Positions 35,874-44,111 of a stretch of DNA of 64,000 nucleotides are shown piece after piece. The stretch is from positions 1,922,001 through 1,986,000 of the forward strand of contig NZ_CP024903.1 in NCBI RefSeq assembly GCF_003330765.1. Direction: 5' to 3'. Below the pieces are notes generated by a model. That model made no database searches, was not told the DNA's origin, and saw nothing but the letters and a program-made list of their open reading frames with translations. Every line of letters begins with the position of its first letter. The stretch's first letter is position 1. A program made the position numbers and the translations under genes. The stretch comes from Burkholderia pyrrocinia (GTDB lineage Bacteria > Pseudomonadota > Gammaproteobacteria > Burkholderiales > Burkholderiaceae).

Positions 35874-36863
35874 ATGAATCACGCTTCCGACACAGCGCGC
35901 CGCCGCGTGCTGCAGCGTCTTGCCGCCCTCGCCGCCGCGCCGCTCGCCGGCGGCATCGCGCTGCCCGCCCGCGCGGCCGGCGCCGACCTGTCGGGCGTCA
36001 CGCTCGTGCTCGGCGACCAGGCCGGCGGCCTGCGCGCGCTGGCCGAAGCCGCGCGCGTGCTCGACGGCACGCCCTACCGGTTCCGCTGGGCCAATTTCCA
36101 GGGCGCCGCGCCGCTGTTCGAGGCACAGCGCGCGGGCGCGATCGATCTCGCACCGGCCGGCGACCTGCCCGTGCTGACAGCCGCGCTCGGCGATCCGTCG
36201 TTGCGGATCGTCGCGACCCGCGTCGGCTCGCCGACGTCGCTCGGCATCGTCGTGCAGCCCGATTCGCCGGTCCGCGCCGTCGCCGACCTGAAAGGGCAAA
36301 CCGTCGTCGTGTCGTCCGCGCGCGGCAGCATCTCGCAATACCAGTTGTACGGTGCGCTGCGCGAACACGGCCTCGCGCCGCGCGACGTCGACGTGCGCTT
36401 CGTGCTGCCCGTCGATGCGTTCGCCGCGTTCGAGGCCAGACGGATCGGCATCTGGGCGACTTTCGACCCGTACTACGGGCATGCGGTGCGACGCGGCGCG
36501 CGCGTCGTCCGCGACGGCGGCGGCATCAATTCGGGGCTCGCGTTCCTCACCTCGCCGATCGACACGCTCGACGATCGCGCCAAGCGCGCGGCGCTCACGG
36601 ACGTGCTCACGCGGCTCGCCCGCGCAGGCCAATGGGCGCTCGCGCATCCGGCCGACTACGCGAACGTCTATGCGTCGCTCACGCGCCTGCCGCCCGACGC
36701 GGCCACCGACATCGCACGCCGGGCCGCGCTCGCGCAGCGCAGCCTCAGCGGCGCCGACATCGACGTGCTGCAGCGCGTCGCCGATCGTGCGGCGGCGGAC
36801 GCAATCCTGCCGCGGCGCGTCGATGTCGCGGCGATCGCGATCCGGAATGTGTCTGCCGTATAG
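35874..36863 (+). CDS. orphan ABC substrate-binding protein (sulfonate/nitrate type)
   Basis: A 329-residue periplasmic binding protein of the SsuA/NMT1 fold. A twin-arginine-like signal (ARRRVLQRLAALAAAPLAG) starts it. The body has GVTLVLGDQAGGLRALAEAA, a ligand-site block YRFRWANFQGAAPLFEAQRA and GAIDLAPAGDLPVLTAALGD. Such proteins deliver aliphatic sulfonates, nitrate or thiamine precursors to an ABC importer. No permease or ATPase gene is adjacent, so it must work with a remote system or as a sensor. Confidence 0.87.
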   Translation: MNHASDTARRRVLQRLAALAAAPLAGGIALPARAAGADLSGVTLVLGDQAGGLRALAEAARVLDGTPYRFRWANFQGAAPLFEAQRAGAIDLAPAGDLPVLTAALGDPSLRIVATRVGSPTSLGIVVQPDSPVRAVADLKGQTVVVSSARGSISQYQLYGALREHGLAPRDVDVRFVLPVDAFAAFEARRIGIWATFDPYYGHAVRRGARVVRDGGGINSGLAFLTSPIDTLDDRAKRAALTDVLTRLARAGQWALAHPADYANVYASLTRLPPDAATDIARRAALAQRSLSGADIDVLQRVADRAAADAILPRRVDVAAIAIRNVSAV

Positions 36864-36905
36864 AAGGCGCCAGAACCGCCGGACGCCGCATGCGAGGGAC
36901 AACGC

Positions 36906-37280
36906 TCAGCGCGGTGTCGACATGTCCAGATCCGGCACGTCGTCGCCGAACGTCGACGCGACGAGCGTGCGCATCGCCGCGACCAGCAGTGTCTGCCCCG
37001 TCTGGTTGAACGTGCAGCGCTCGCCCGCCGCCGGCACCGCGCGATGCAGCACGGCCCGCCACGCGCCGCGCCCGCCGTCGCGCTCGAACGCGGCGAACGG
37101 CAGGCGCTCGACGATCGGGCCGCCGTCCGCCCACGACAACGACGGCGCGAACGGCGCGGGTGCGCCGCCCGCCGCCCGCACGGCCAGGCAAGCCCCGTCG
37201 ACGACATGCGGCGCGCCGAGCCCTTCCGCCACCGCCACCCAGTAATCCAGCGCCGCGCCCGCCAGTTCCTGAACTTGCAT
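36906..37280 (-). CDS. DUF2591 (NinX-like) protein
   Basis: A 124-residue protein opening [20 protein letters not shown] and containing [20 protein letters not shown]. These match, from memory, the DUF2591 family, whose members include phage NinX proteins. Function is unknown. The ATG at 37278-37280 is chosen because ATGGAGGCG lies six bases before it; earlier Met codons have poor sites. No other phage gene is nearby, so this is probably a chromosomal paralogue. Confidence 0.75.
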   Translation of the reverse strand: MQVQELAGAALDYWVAVAEGLGAPHVVDGACLAVRAAGGAPAPFAPSLSWADGGPIVERLPFAAFERDGGRGAWRAVLHRAVPAAGERCTFNQTGQTLLVAAMRTLVASTFGDDVPDLDMSTPR

Positions 37281-37497
37281 CGCCGCCTCCATATCCGCCG
37301 ATAACGCCATGCTAGCCCGTGCGCGCGTCGCCCGGCGGCCTCCGCGCAAACCCGCGCAATCATGCTACGAATCGCCGATTCCTGCGTACAATGACCGAAT
37401 GCCCGCCATCCGCGCCTGCGGCGGGCGTCCTGGCCAGAAGCAGAAGACTCAACCGACTCCACACGGTGCAGTGCCGACCGGATCGTTCGGGGGACTC

Positions 37498-38598
37498 ATG
37501 TCCGTACATGCCAGAAAACCGCTGGTATCGCTCGTCGTGCCGTTTCACGACGAAGACGAAGCGATCGACGCGTTCTTCGCCGAAACCCTTCCCATCCTCG
37601 AATCCGTCGAAGCGGTCCGCTTCGAGATCGTCTGCATCAACGACGGCAGCCGGGACCGCACGCTCGACAAGCTGATCGCCATCGCGGCCGATGACCCGCG
37701 CGTGCGCGTCGTCGACCTCACCCGCCGCTTCGGCAAGGAAGCCGCGCTCACCGCCGGCCTCGACGAAGCCGCCGGCACCGCGGTCGTCCTGATCGACGCC
37801 GACCTGCAGGATCCGCCCGCGCTGATCCCCGCGATGATCGAACACTGGCGCGCCGGCGCCGAGGTCGTCGCCGCGAAGCGCACCGACCGGAGGTGCGACC
37901 CGTTCATGCAGCGCGCGGCCGCCGCGCTCTACTATCGCGTGCACAACGCGCTGTCCGAAGTCGACATGCCGGAAAACGTCGGCGATTTCCGCCTGATGGA
38001 CCGCGAGGTCGTCGACGCGCTGCGCGCGCTGCCGGAGCGGCGGCGCTTCATGAAGGGCCTGTTCGCATGGGTCGGCTATCGCACCGCGATCGTCGAATAC
38101 ACGCGCGCGCCGCGCAGTGCCGGGCGCTCGAAATTCTCCGGCTGGCGGCGCTGGAACTTCGCGCTCGAAGGCATCACGAGCTTCAGCACCGTTCCATTGC
38201 GGGTCTGGACCTACGTCGGCCTCGCGTTCGCGATGCTGGCGCTCGTCTATGGCGCGTTCATCGTCGTGCGCACGCTGCTGTTCGGCAACCCCGTGCACGG
38301 CTATGCGTCGCTGATTTCCGTCGTGCTGTTCACGGGCGGCATCCAGCTGATCGGCATCGGCGTGATCGGCGAATACCTCGGCCGCATCTATCACGAATCG
38401 AAGCAGCGCCCCGTCTATCTCGTGCGACGCCGCTACCGCGCCGAACACCCGGCCGCCGCGCAGCCCGCGCGCCACGGCCCCGCGCATCCGGGCTCGAAGC
38501 TGCTGCAGTTTCCGGTGAAGCGCGCGCATGCCGCACGCCGTCGGCCGTCGATGCCGGCGACGGCCGGCCACGCGGTCAGGAAGCTCTCGGTCAAGTAA
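37498..38598 (+). CDS. polyprenyl-phosphate glycosyltransferase (GT2, GtrB-like)
   Basis: A 366-residue membrane glycosyltransferase. The GT-A catalytic domain (about 5-230) has SLVVPFHDEDEAIDAFFAET, the metal-binding DADLQDPP and the GDFRLMDREVVDALRAL block; two membrane helices follow (about 235-310: VWTYVGLAFAMLALVYGAFI, GGIQLIGIGVIGEYLGRIYH). This is the DPM1/GtrB type, which moves a hexose from a nucleotide sugar to undecaprenyl phosphate at the inner face. An extra basic tail of about 45 residues is present. The next gene, 23 bases on, encodes a candidate acceptor-side glycosyltransferase. Confidence 0.88.
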   Translation: MSVHARKPLVSLVVPFHDEDEAIDAFFAETLPILESVEAVRFEIVCINDGSRDRTLDKLIAIAADDPRVRVVDLTRRFGKEAALTAGLDEAAGTAVVLIDADLQDPPALIPAMIEHWRAGAEVVAAKRTDRRCDPFMQRAAAALYYRVHNALSEVDMPENVGDFRLMDREVVDALRALPERRRFMKGLFAWVGYRTAIVEYTRAPRSAGRSKFSGWRRWNFALEGITSFSTVPLRVWTYVGLAFAMLALVYGAFIVVRTLLFGNPVHGYASLISVVLFTGGIQLIGIGVIGEYLGRIYHESKQRPVYLVRRRYRAEHPAAAQPARHGPAHPGSKLLQFPVKRAHAARRRPSMPATAGHAVRKLSVK

Positions 38599-38621
38599 CC
38601 CGGCAACCCGGCGCGCGGCAC

Positions 38622-39884
38622 ATGGACATCCCCCGCTCATCGATGCAATCGGCAGACCGCCCCGTCCGCGCATGGCTGACGCCCAAGCGGGTGGTCGTGT
38701 ACAGCGCGTGCGTGCTGGCGCTCGGCGCCGTGTTCGTCTCGATCTGGGCGTCGGTCATCCATCACGCGCCCGGCAGCGGCGCGTCGAGCCCCGGCGCGGA
38801 CTATTCGGTGTTCTGGGCGGCGTCGTACGCGATGCTGCACGGCGTCCCGTGGCAGGCCTACGATGTCCCGACCTTCTCGCGGCTGTGGGCCGGGATGTTC
38901 CCGCACTTCCATCACGAAGGCTTTGTCGCGTGGCTGTACCCGCCGACCTACCTGCTGCTCGTGACGCCGCTGTCGCTGCTGCCCTACGCGGTCGGCTATC
39001 CGCTGTTCGTCGCGGTCGGCGTCGGCATGCTCGGCGTTGCCGCATGGTGCGTGTCGGGCCTGGCCGCGATTCCCGGCGCGAAACGGTTCGGCGCGTTCGC
39101 GCTGGTCGCGATGCCGTGCGTGTTCGTTACCGCGGCGTTCGGGCAGAACGCGTTCCTCACCGCGTCGTGCGCGGCGCTGGCCGTCTATTGGGCCGACCGC
39201 CGGCCGGCCTGGGCGGGCCTTTGCATCGGCCTGCTGTCGGTCAAGCCGCAGATGGCGCTGCTGTTCCCGTTCGTGCTGATCGCCGCGCGCGCGTGGCGCA
39301 CGTTCGCGTGGGCCGCGCTCGCCACCACCGGGTTCGTCGCGCTGAGCGTGCTGGTGTGCGGGGTCGAGTCGCTGCGCCTGTTCATCGACAGCGCGGGCCT
39401 CGCACGTCGGCTCATCCTCGAACACGGCGTCGAATTCTGGTTCGCGTCGCCGGCGCCATTCGCCGTGTTCCGCCTCGCGGGCCTGTCGGTCGGGGCCGCG
39501 TACGCGGCGCAGGCGTGCATCGCCGCGATCGCGATCGCGGCCGCGTGCATCGTCTGGGCGAAATCGCGCGACACGCGGTTGCGCGCGGCGGTGCTGGCGG
39601 TCGCGACGCTCGCGTCGAATCCGTACGTGTGGCACTACGAGCTCGCGTGGCTCGGCATCCCGATCGCGTGCATGCTCGCGATCGGCTGGCGCGACGGCTG
39701 GCTGCGCGGCGAGCAGACCGTGATCGCGCTCATGTGGCTGCTGCCGATCGCCGAATACCTGAACCCGTGGCTGCAACTGCCGCAGATCGGCCCGGCCGTG
39801 ACGCTCCTCGCGCTCCTCGTGTTGCTGCGTCGCGCGCGGCTCGGCGGTCATAGCGCGAGCTTCGGCGGCCCGACCACGCCGTAG
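38622..39884 (+). CDS. GT87/DUF2029 family integral-membrane glycosyltransferase
   Basis: A 420-residue protein with about ten hydrophobic helices. An early periplasmic loop carries SSPGADYSVFWAASYAMLHG with an acidic residue typical of GT-C enzymes. Motifs VAWLYPPTYLLLVTPLSLLP and LLSVKPQMALLFPFVL recall the DUF2029/GT87 family. Such enzymes use polyprenyl-phosphate sugars as donors on the outer side of the membrane. The GtrB-like enzyme just upstream would make that donor (inference). Its last 37 bases overlap the convergent tadG gene. Confidence 0.85.
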   Translation: MDIPRSSMQSADRPVRAWLTPKRVVVYSACVLALGAVFVSIWASVIHHAPGSGASSPGADYSVFWAASYAMLHGVPWQAYDVPTFSRLWAGMFPHFHHEGFVAWLYPPTYLLLVTPLSLLPYAVGYPLFVAVGVGMLGVAAWCVSGLAAIPGAKRFGAFALVAMPCVFVTAAFGQNAFLTASCAALAVYWADRRPAWAGLCIGLLSVKPQMALLFPFVLIAARAWRTFAWAALATTGFVALSVLVCGVESLRLFIDSAGLARRLILEHGVEFWFASPAPFAVFRLAGLSVGAAYAAQACIAAIAIAAACIVWAKSRDTRLRAAVLAVATLASNPYVWHYELAWLGIPIACMLAIGWRDGWLRGEQTVIALMWLLPIAEYLNPWLQLPQIGPAVTLLALLVLLRRARLGGHSASFGGPTTP

Positions 39885-40930
39885 TTCGGCCCCGCGCCGC
39901 TTGCCGCCGCGGACACCTTGTAGCCGGCCACGAAGTGTCCGAGGACGTATTTGCCGCTGCCGCCGACCGACGCATCGATCGCGAACGCCGCGAACCCGAC
40001 GATCGCCACGTAAGAATTGCTCGCGCTTTGCGTGACGACCGGCACCACGACGGTCGTGCCGACCGGCACCGATCCGTAGAGCGCCGTCTTCGCGCCCGGC
40101 GCGAGATAGATGCTGTCGCCGATCGACAACTGCGTCGGATTGCCGGTCTGCATCAGCCCCTCGAGCGTCGGCTCGTCGTTCGCGTTTGTCAGGAACGACG
40201 TCCAGGTGCCGGCGGAGCACGACGCGCCGTACAGCTGCCCGCTGGTGATCACGACCTCGTACGGCAGGCCGGTCAGCAGATTGACGAGCGGCAGGCCGGT
40301 TGCCGCGTTCCAGTAGAGGTCGTAGACGCACTGGTCGACCGCGAGCGGAAACACGCCGCCCGCGCCGATCGCGCCCGGCGACGTGGCGACCGCCACCGCG
40401 GTCGCGCTGCCCGACGCGCCGGGAATGCCGAGCAGGCTGCCCAGCAGCAGCGGAATCTTGCCGCCGTTCACATTGGTCGTGCGCGATACGGTGACCTGCA
40501 CCGCCGGCACGTCGTAGACACCGGGCGTGATGGTCGTCGCCTGCATCGTCGCGGGGCTGCGCGTCAGGTTCCAGTAGCCGGTCGCGACCGTGCCCGTCGA
40601 CAGGGCCGCGCCGGCCGCCGAATTCAGCGCGACCGCGCCGCTCGCCGCGCTCGCCGCCTGCGACCAGTTCAGCGTCGTCCCGCCGGACGACGCCAGTTTG
40701 CTTGCGCCCGCCAGCGCGGCGGCATCGGCCGCGGTCTGCAACTGGTTGCGCACCGTGGCCACCCACGCGACGTCGATCGCCAGCGCGCCGAACGACAGCA
40801 GCGGAATCAGGAACAGCAGGAAGAACAGCGCGACCGAGCCTCGCTGCCGCATGCGGGCCGCGCATCGCCGATGCGGGCCGTGCGCTGCCCGCCTTCGCGG
40901 GTCGATATCTCGCAGGCCTGCGTCATTCAT
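39848..40930 (-). CDS. tadG: Tad pilus protein TadG
   Basis: A 360-residue pseudopilin-like protein. Near residue 30 it has QRGSVALFFLLFLIPLLSFG followed by ALAIDVAWVATVRNQLQTAA and DAAALAGA, the single membrane helix and Ala-rich helix of TadE/TadG-type proteins. The rest is an exported beta-rich domain. It is the last gene of the Tad operon; its ATG overlaps the tadE stop by eight bases. Its 3' end overlaps the convergent GT87 gene. The longer N-terminus before the helix is Arg-rich; a start at Met27 is also possible. Confidence 0.85.
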   Translation of the reverse strand: MNDAGLRDIDPRRRAAHGPHRRCAARMRQRGSVALFFLLFLIPLLSFGALAIDVAWVATVRNQLQTAADAAALAGASKLASSGGTTLNWSQAASAASGAVALNSAAGAALSTGTVATGYWNLTRSPATMQATTITPGVYDVPAVQVTVSRTTNVNGGKIPLLLGSLLGIPGASGSATAVAVATSPGAIGAGGVFPLAVDQCVYDLYWNAATGLPLVNLLTGLPYEVVITSGQLYGASCSAGTWTSFLTNANDEPTLEGLMQTGNPTQLSIGDSIYLAPGAKTALYGSVPVGTTVVVPVVTQSASNSYVAIVGFAAFAIDASVGGSGKYVLGHFVAGYKVSAAASGAGPNYGVVGPPKLAL

Positions 40931-41351
40931 AAAGCATCACCGAGGTCGCCGTGACCGTGACGGGGCCGGTCAGCGCGCTGAACATGGAACCGAGCACCAT
41001 CCCCGAATACGTGTAGCTCACCGTCACGGTCAGCGCACTACCCGTCGTCGTGCCGTTCGCCTGGGTGACGGTCACGGTCGGGGCCCTCGCCGTGCCGCCG
41101 CTGATGAGGCCGTTCTCCGTGTAGTTGAGCGCGACGTTGGTGATCTGCGTCGCGGTCAGCATCGGCACGCGCACCACCACGCCGGCGCGCGCGGCCTCGC
41201 GGCTCGCGTTCGTGATGATCGCCTTGTCGCACAGGATCAGGCTCGTGTCGATGATGCCGAGCAGTACCATCAGCAGGAACGGCAGCATCAGCACGAATTC
41301 GAGGGACACGACGCCGCGCGCGCGGCGGGCGAGCGCCGCCCGGCGTGTCAT
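40923..41351 (-). CDS. tadE: Tad pilus protein TadE
   Basis: A 142-residue minor pseudopilin. The N-terminus ARRARGVVSLEFVLMLPFLL is the TadE processing region, with a conserved Glu shortly after the expected cleavage site, followed by a single membrane helix and a small beta-rich exported part. The ATG overlaps the tadD stop by four bases. A separate tadF is not present; this gene and tadG appear to be the only two pseudopilins. Confidence 0.87.
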   Translation of the reverse strand: MTRRAALARRARGVVSLEFVLMLPFLLMVLLGIIDTSLILCDKAIITNASREAARAGVVVRVPMLTATQITNVALNYTENGLISGGTARAPTVTVTQANGTTTGSALTVTVSYTYSGMVLGSMFSALTGPVTVTATSVMLYE

Positions 41352-42196
41352 TTTGCGGTTCCCGCGTCCGCATGCGCGCTGCCCGTTCCTGCCGCGCGCG
41401 ACAGCGGTGCGCCGCCGGCTGCGCGCGACGCGAGCCGCGCACGCACGGCCTGGTAGAAGCGCAGGTTGTCGTCTACGGCCGACGCGGGCAAATCGGCGGA
41501 CAGCAGTTTCTTCGCCGAATCGGTGTTGCCGAGCACGCCGTACGCGAACGCGAGATTCTGGCGCGCCTGCCACGGCGCGTCGGGCAGGCCGGCGACGTCG
41601 AGCAGCACGTTCACGCCCTCGCGCGGCCGGTTGCTCAGCACGAGCGACAACCCGAGGTCGACGCGCAGCCCCTGCGCGTCGGGATGCGCGCGCAGCGCCT
41701 CGCGATACACGCCCTGCGCGTCCGCGTGACGGCCCTGCAGATCGAGCACGGTGCCGAGCCCTTCGGCCGCGAGCGGATGGTTCGGCTGCGCGGCCAGCAA
41801 CTGGCGATACCGCTGCGCGGCCTCGTCGAGCCGGCGCTGCCGCAGCGCGACGCGCGCGAGGCCGAGCTGCGGGCCGAGCTCCGCCGGCGCCTGCTGCTGC
41901 GCTTGCGCGTAGAGGATCCGCGCGCGCTCCAGGTTGCCGGTGCGGTAGTTGACGTCGCCGAGGCCGAGGCACGCCGCGAGCGAATCGGGATGCGCGGCGA
42001 GCACCTTCTCGTACAGCGTCCCGGCGAGATCGACGTTGCCGCCGGCGAGCGCGCTGTCCGCGATGCGCATCTCCGCCTGCGGATCGTCGCTGCGGTGCGA
42101 CAGCACCGGGCGCGGTTGAAGGCCCGACGCGCCGCAGCCGGCCAGCACCGGGAGCATGACGGCGCAGAGGAACGCGCGAGCGGCGGGTCGTGTCAT
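41348..42196 (-). CDS. tadD: Tad pilus lipoprotein TadD (TPR protein)
   Basis: A 282-residue lipoprotein. The signal ends in MLPVLAGCG (lipobox), and the body has about six tetratricopeptide-type repeats, for example GNVDLAGTLYEKVLAAHPDS, GNLERARILYAQAQQQAP and RLDEAAQRYRQLLAAQPNHP. TadD is an outer-membrane pilotin-like factor needed for assembly of the RcpA secretin in other species. It overlaps tadC and tadE by four bases each. Confidence 0.9.
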   Translation of the reverse strand: MTRPAARAFLCAVMLPVLAGCGASGLQPRPVLSHRSDDPQAEMRIADSALAGGNVDLAGTLYEKVLAAHPDSLAACLGLGDVNYRTGNLERARILYAQAQQQAPAELGPQLGLARVALRQRRLDEAAQRYRQLLAAQPNHPLAAEGLGTVLDLQGRHADAQGVYREALRAHPDAQGLRVDLGLSLVLSNRPREGVNVLLDVAGLPDAPWQARQNLAFAYGVLGNTDSAKKLLSADLPASAVDDNLRFYQAVRARLASRAAGGAPLSRAAGTGSAHADAGTAK

Positions 42197-43137
42197 CGGA
42201 ACACCTCGAGCAGGCGGATCGCCGCCGGACCCGCCGCAATCAGGCAGACCGTCGGCAGGATGAACAGCATCATCGGCAGCGTGATCTTCGGCGCGAGTTT
42301 CGCGGCCTTCTCCTCGAGCGCGACGATCTGCTCCGTGCGCTCGGTGCGCGACAGGGTCCGCAGCGCCTGCGTGATCGGCGTGCCGAACCGCTGCGACTGG
42401 GTCAGCGTCGTCGCGAGCGAGCGCGCCGACGCGAAATTCACGCGCGTCGCGAAATGCCCGAGGGTCGCGGACACATCGCCGCTCAACGTCAGCTCGTCCG
42501 CGCACACCGAGAGCTCGTCGGCGAGCGGCGGGCAGATGCGCGCCAGTTCGTGCGCGACGCGGCGCACGCCCGACGCGAGACTGTTGCCGGCCATCGTGCA
42601 GATCACGAGCAGGTCGAGTGCATCCGGAAAACACGCGGCGATGATCCGCTGCCGCCGCCGGATCATCATGCCGAGCACATACTCGGGCACGATCACGCCG
42701 ATCACGAACGCGGCGATCATTGCCAGCGCGCGGATCACGAAGTATTCGCCAAACCGCGGAATGTACGGGCTGAACACGATCGCGGCGAGCGCGAACAGCA
42801 CGCCGCAGCTCAGCTTGATCCCGATCATCGACGACACCGCGCGGCGCTCGCGAAAACCCGCGCGCGCCAGTTGCAGCCCGAGCTTGGCGCGCTGCATCGG
42901 GTCGAGCACGGGCAGCCGCTCGCCGAGTTGCGCGAGGCGCCGCGACAGATCCTGGCGCACTTCGCCCGGCTGCCGGCGCCCGCCCGCCGGCGCCGAAGCG
43001 CGCTGCCCGGCCGCCTGCCGCACGCGCGCCGCGATCCGCTGGCGCGTGCCGCCGCCGGGGCGCGCCAGCGCGAACGCGACGCAGGCCAGCAACAGCAGCA
43101 GTTCGAAGCCGCGGGCGGCCAGGGTCGACGTCATCAT
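42193..43137 (-). CDS. tadC: Tad inner-membrane platform protein TadC
   Basis: A 314-residue membrane protein of the type II secretion F family: helices near the N-terminus (FELLLLLACVAFALARPGGG), a middle pair (LSCGVLFALAAIVFSPYIPR, MIAAFVIGVIVPEYVLGM) and a C-terminal helix (LPMMLFILPTVCLIAAGPAA). The T2SSF core holds ACFPDALDLLVICTMAGNSL. Together with TadB it forms the platform that extracts Flp pilin. It overlaps tadB by four bases (ATGA). Confidence 0.92.
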   Translation of the reverse strand: MMTSTLAARGFELLLLLACVAFALARPGGGTRQRIAARVRQAAGQRASAPAGGRRQPGEVRQDLSRRLAQLGERLPVLDPMQRAKLGLQLARAGFRERRAVSSMIGIKLSCGVLFALAAIVFSPYIPRFGEYFVIRALAMIAAFVIGVIVPEYVLGMMIRRRQRIIAACFPDALDLLVICTMAGNSLASGVRRVAHELARICPPLADELSVCADELTLSGDVSATLGHFATRVNFASARSLATTLTQSQRFGTPITQALRTLSRTERTEQIVALEEKAAKLAPKITLPMMLFILPTVCLIAAGPAAIRLLEVFR

Positions 43138-44111
43138 CGCGCGGTATCCAGTCTCGAGATCTTGCGGATCATCAGCAGCCCGATCGCGAGCAGCACGGAC
43201 GCCACCGTCAGCATCATGTGGCCCGCGTGCGTCGTGAACAGCAGCATGACGTACGACCGGTTCACGAGGAACAGCACCGCGACGATCACGAACGGCATCG
43301 CCGAGATGATGTTGGTCGTGATCCGCCCCTCGGCGGTCAGCGCGCGGGTCTTCAGGCGGATGTCGCGGCGCGTGCGGATGATGCTCGACAGCTCGTCGAG
43401 CGTCTCGCCGAGGCTGCCGCCGGTTTCGCGCTGCAGCAGCAGGTAGACGGTGAAGAACGAGAAGTCCGCGATCATCAGCCGATCCGCCGTCTGCGTCAGC
43501 ACGTCCTTGAGATCCGCGCCGACGCGCAGGCTGTCGCCCATCGCCCGGAACGCCGAGCGCACCGGTTCCGCCGCGCCGTCGCCGACCGTGCTGATCGCCT
43601 GCGTGATCGGAATGCCCGCGCGCACGGCCCGCACGATCAGGTCGATCGCGTCCGGAAACGCTTCGAGGAAGCGCACGCGGAAGCGCCGGATCAGCGCGAG
43701 GTAGCTGGCGCGCATCGCGATCAGCGGCAGCCCGGCGTAGACGAGCGGTCGCAGGAACCCCGGCGGCCCGATCAGCCTGACCGCGACGATCGCCGCGAGC
43801 GCGCCGGCGATCGTGCTGGCGACGACGGTCCGCACGCCGCCGTCGCCGGCGACCACGCGCACGCGCGTCACGTACCGCTGCAGCCACGCGCGCGCGCGGC
43901 CTTGCCTGCGTTCGAGGCTGAAAAGCGCGATGCCCGATGCGTCGCCCGCGCCCGCTTCGCCGCCGGCGTGCGCTGGCGACAGGCGGTGCAGACGCGCGCG
44001 GATGCGCTGCGCCGGCGTGTTGCGCACGCGGTCGAGCAGCGACGACAGGGCGATCCCCAGCGCGAGGATCACGATGAATGCACCGAGCGCGAACAGATCG
44101 GCGGTCCTCAT
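43134..44111 (-). CDS. tadB: Tad inner-membrane platform protein TadB
   Basis: A 325-residue T2SSF-family membrane protein with an N-terminal helix (LFALGAFIVILALGIALSSL), a cytoplasmic domain, and paired helices in the middle and at the C-terminus (AMPFVIVAVLFLVNRSYVML). The F-domain core reads LEAFPDAIDLIVRAVRAGIP and FFTVYLLLQRETGGSLGETL. It overlaps tadA and tadC by four bases each. Confidence 0.92.
   Translation of the reverse strand: MRTADLFALGAFIVILALGIALSSLLDRVRNTPAQRIRARLHRLSPAHAGGEAGAGDASGIALFSLERRQGRARAWLQRYVTRVRVVAGDGGVRTVVASTIAGALAAIVAVRLIGPPGFLRPLVYAGLPLIAMRASYLALIRRFRVRFLEAFPDAIDLIVRAVRAGIPITQAISTVGDGAAEPVRSAFRAMGDSLRVGADLKDVLTQTADRLMIADFSFFTVYLLLQRETGGSLGETLDELSSIIRTRRDIRLKTRALTAEGRITTNIISAMPFVIVAVLFLVNRSYVMLLFTTHAGHMMLTVASVLLAIGLLMIRKISRLDTAR

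Noticed and set aside
37309..37497. Longer N-terminus for the GtrB-like enzyme
   Set aside because: The extra 63 codons read like non-coding sequence, and the family begins right at the SLVVPFHDE motif; the ATG at 37498 has a GGGGGA site.
38637..40865. 742-codon minus-strand frame overlapping tadG and the GT87 gene
   Set aside because: It is Arg/Asp-rich shadow coding in another frame of tadG and antisense to the GT87 gene. No ribosome site or domain is recognisable.
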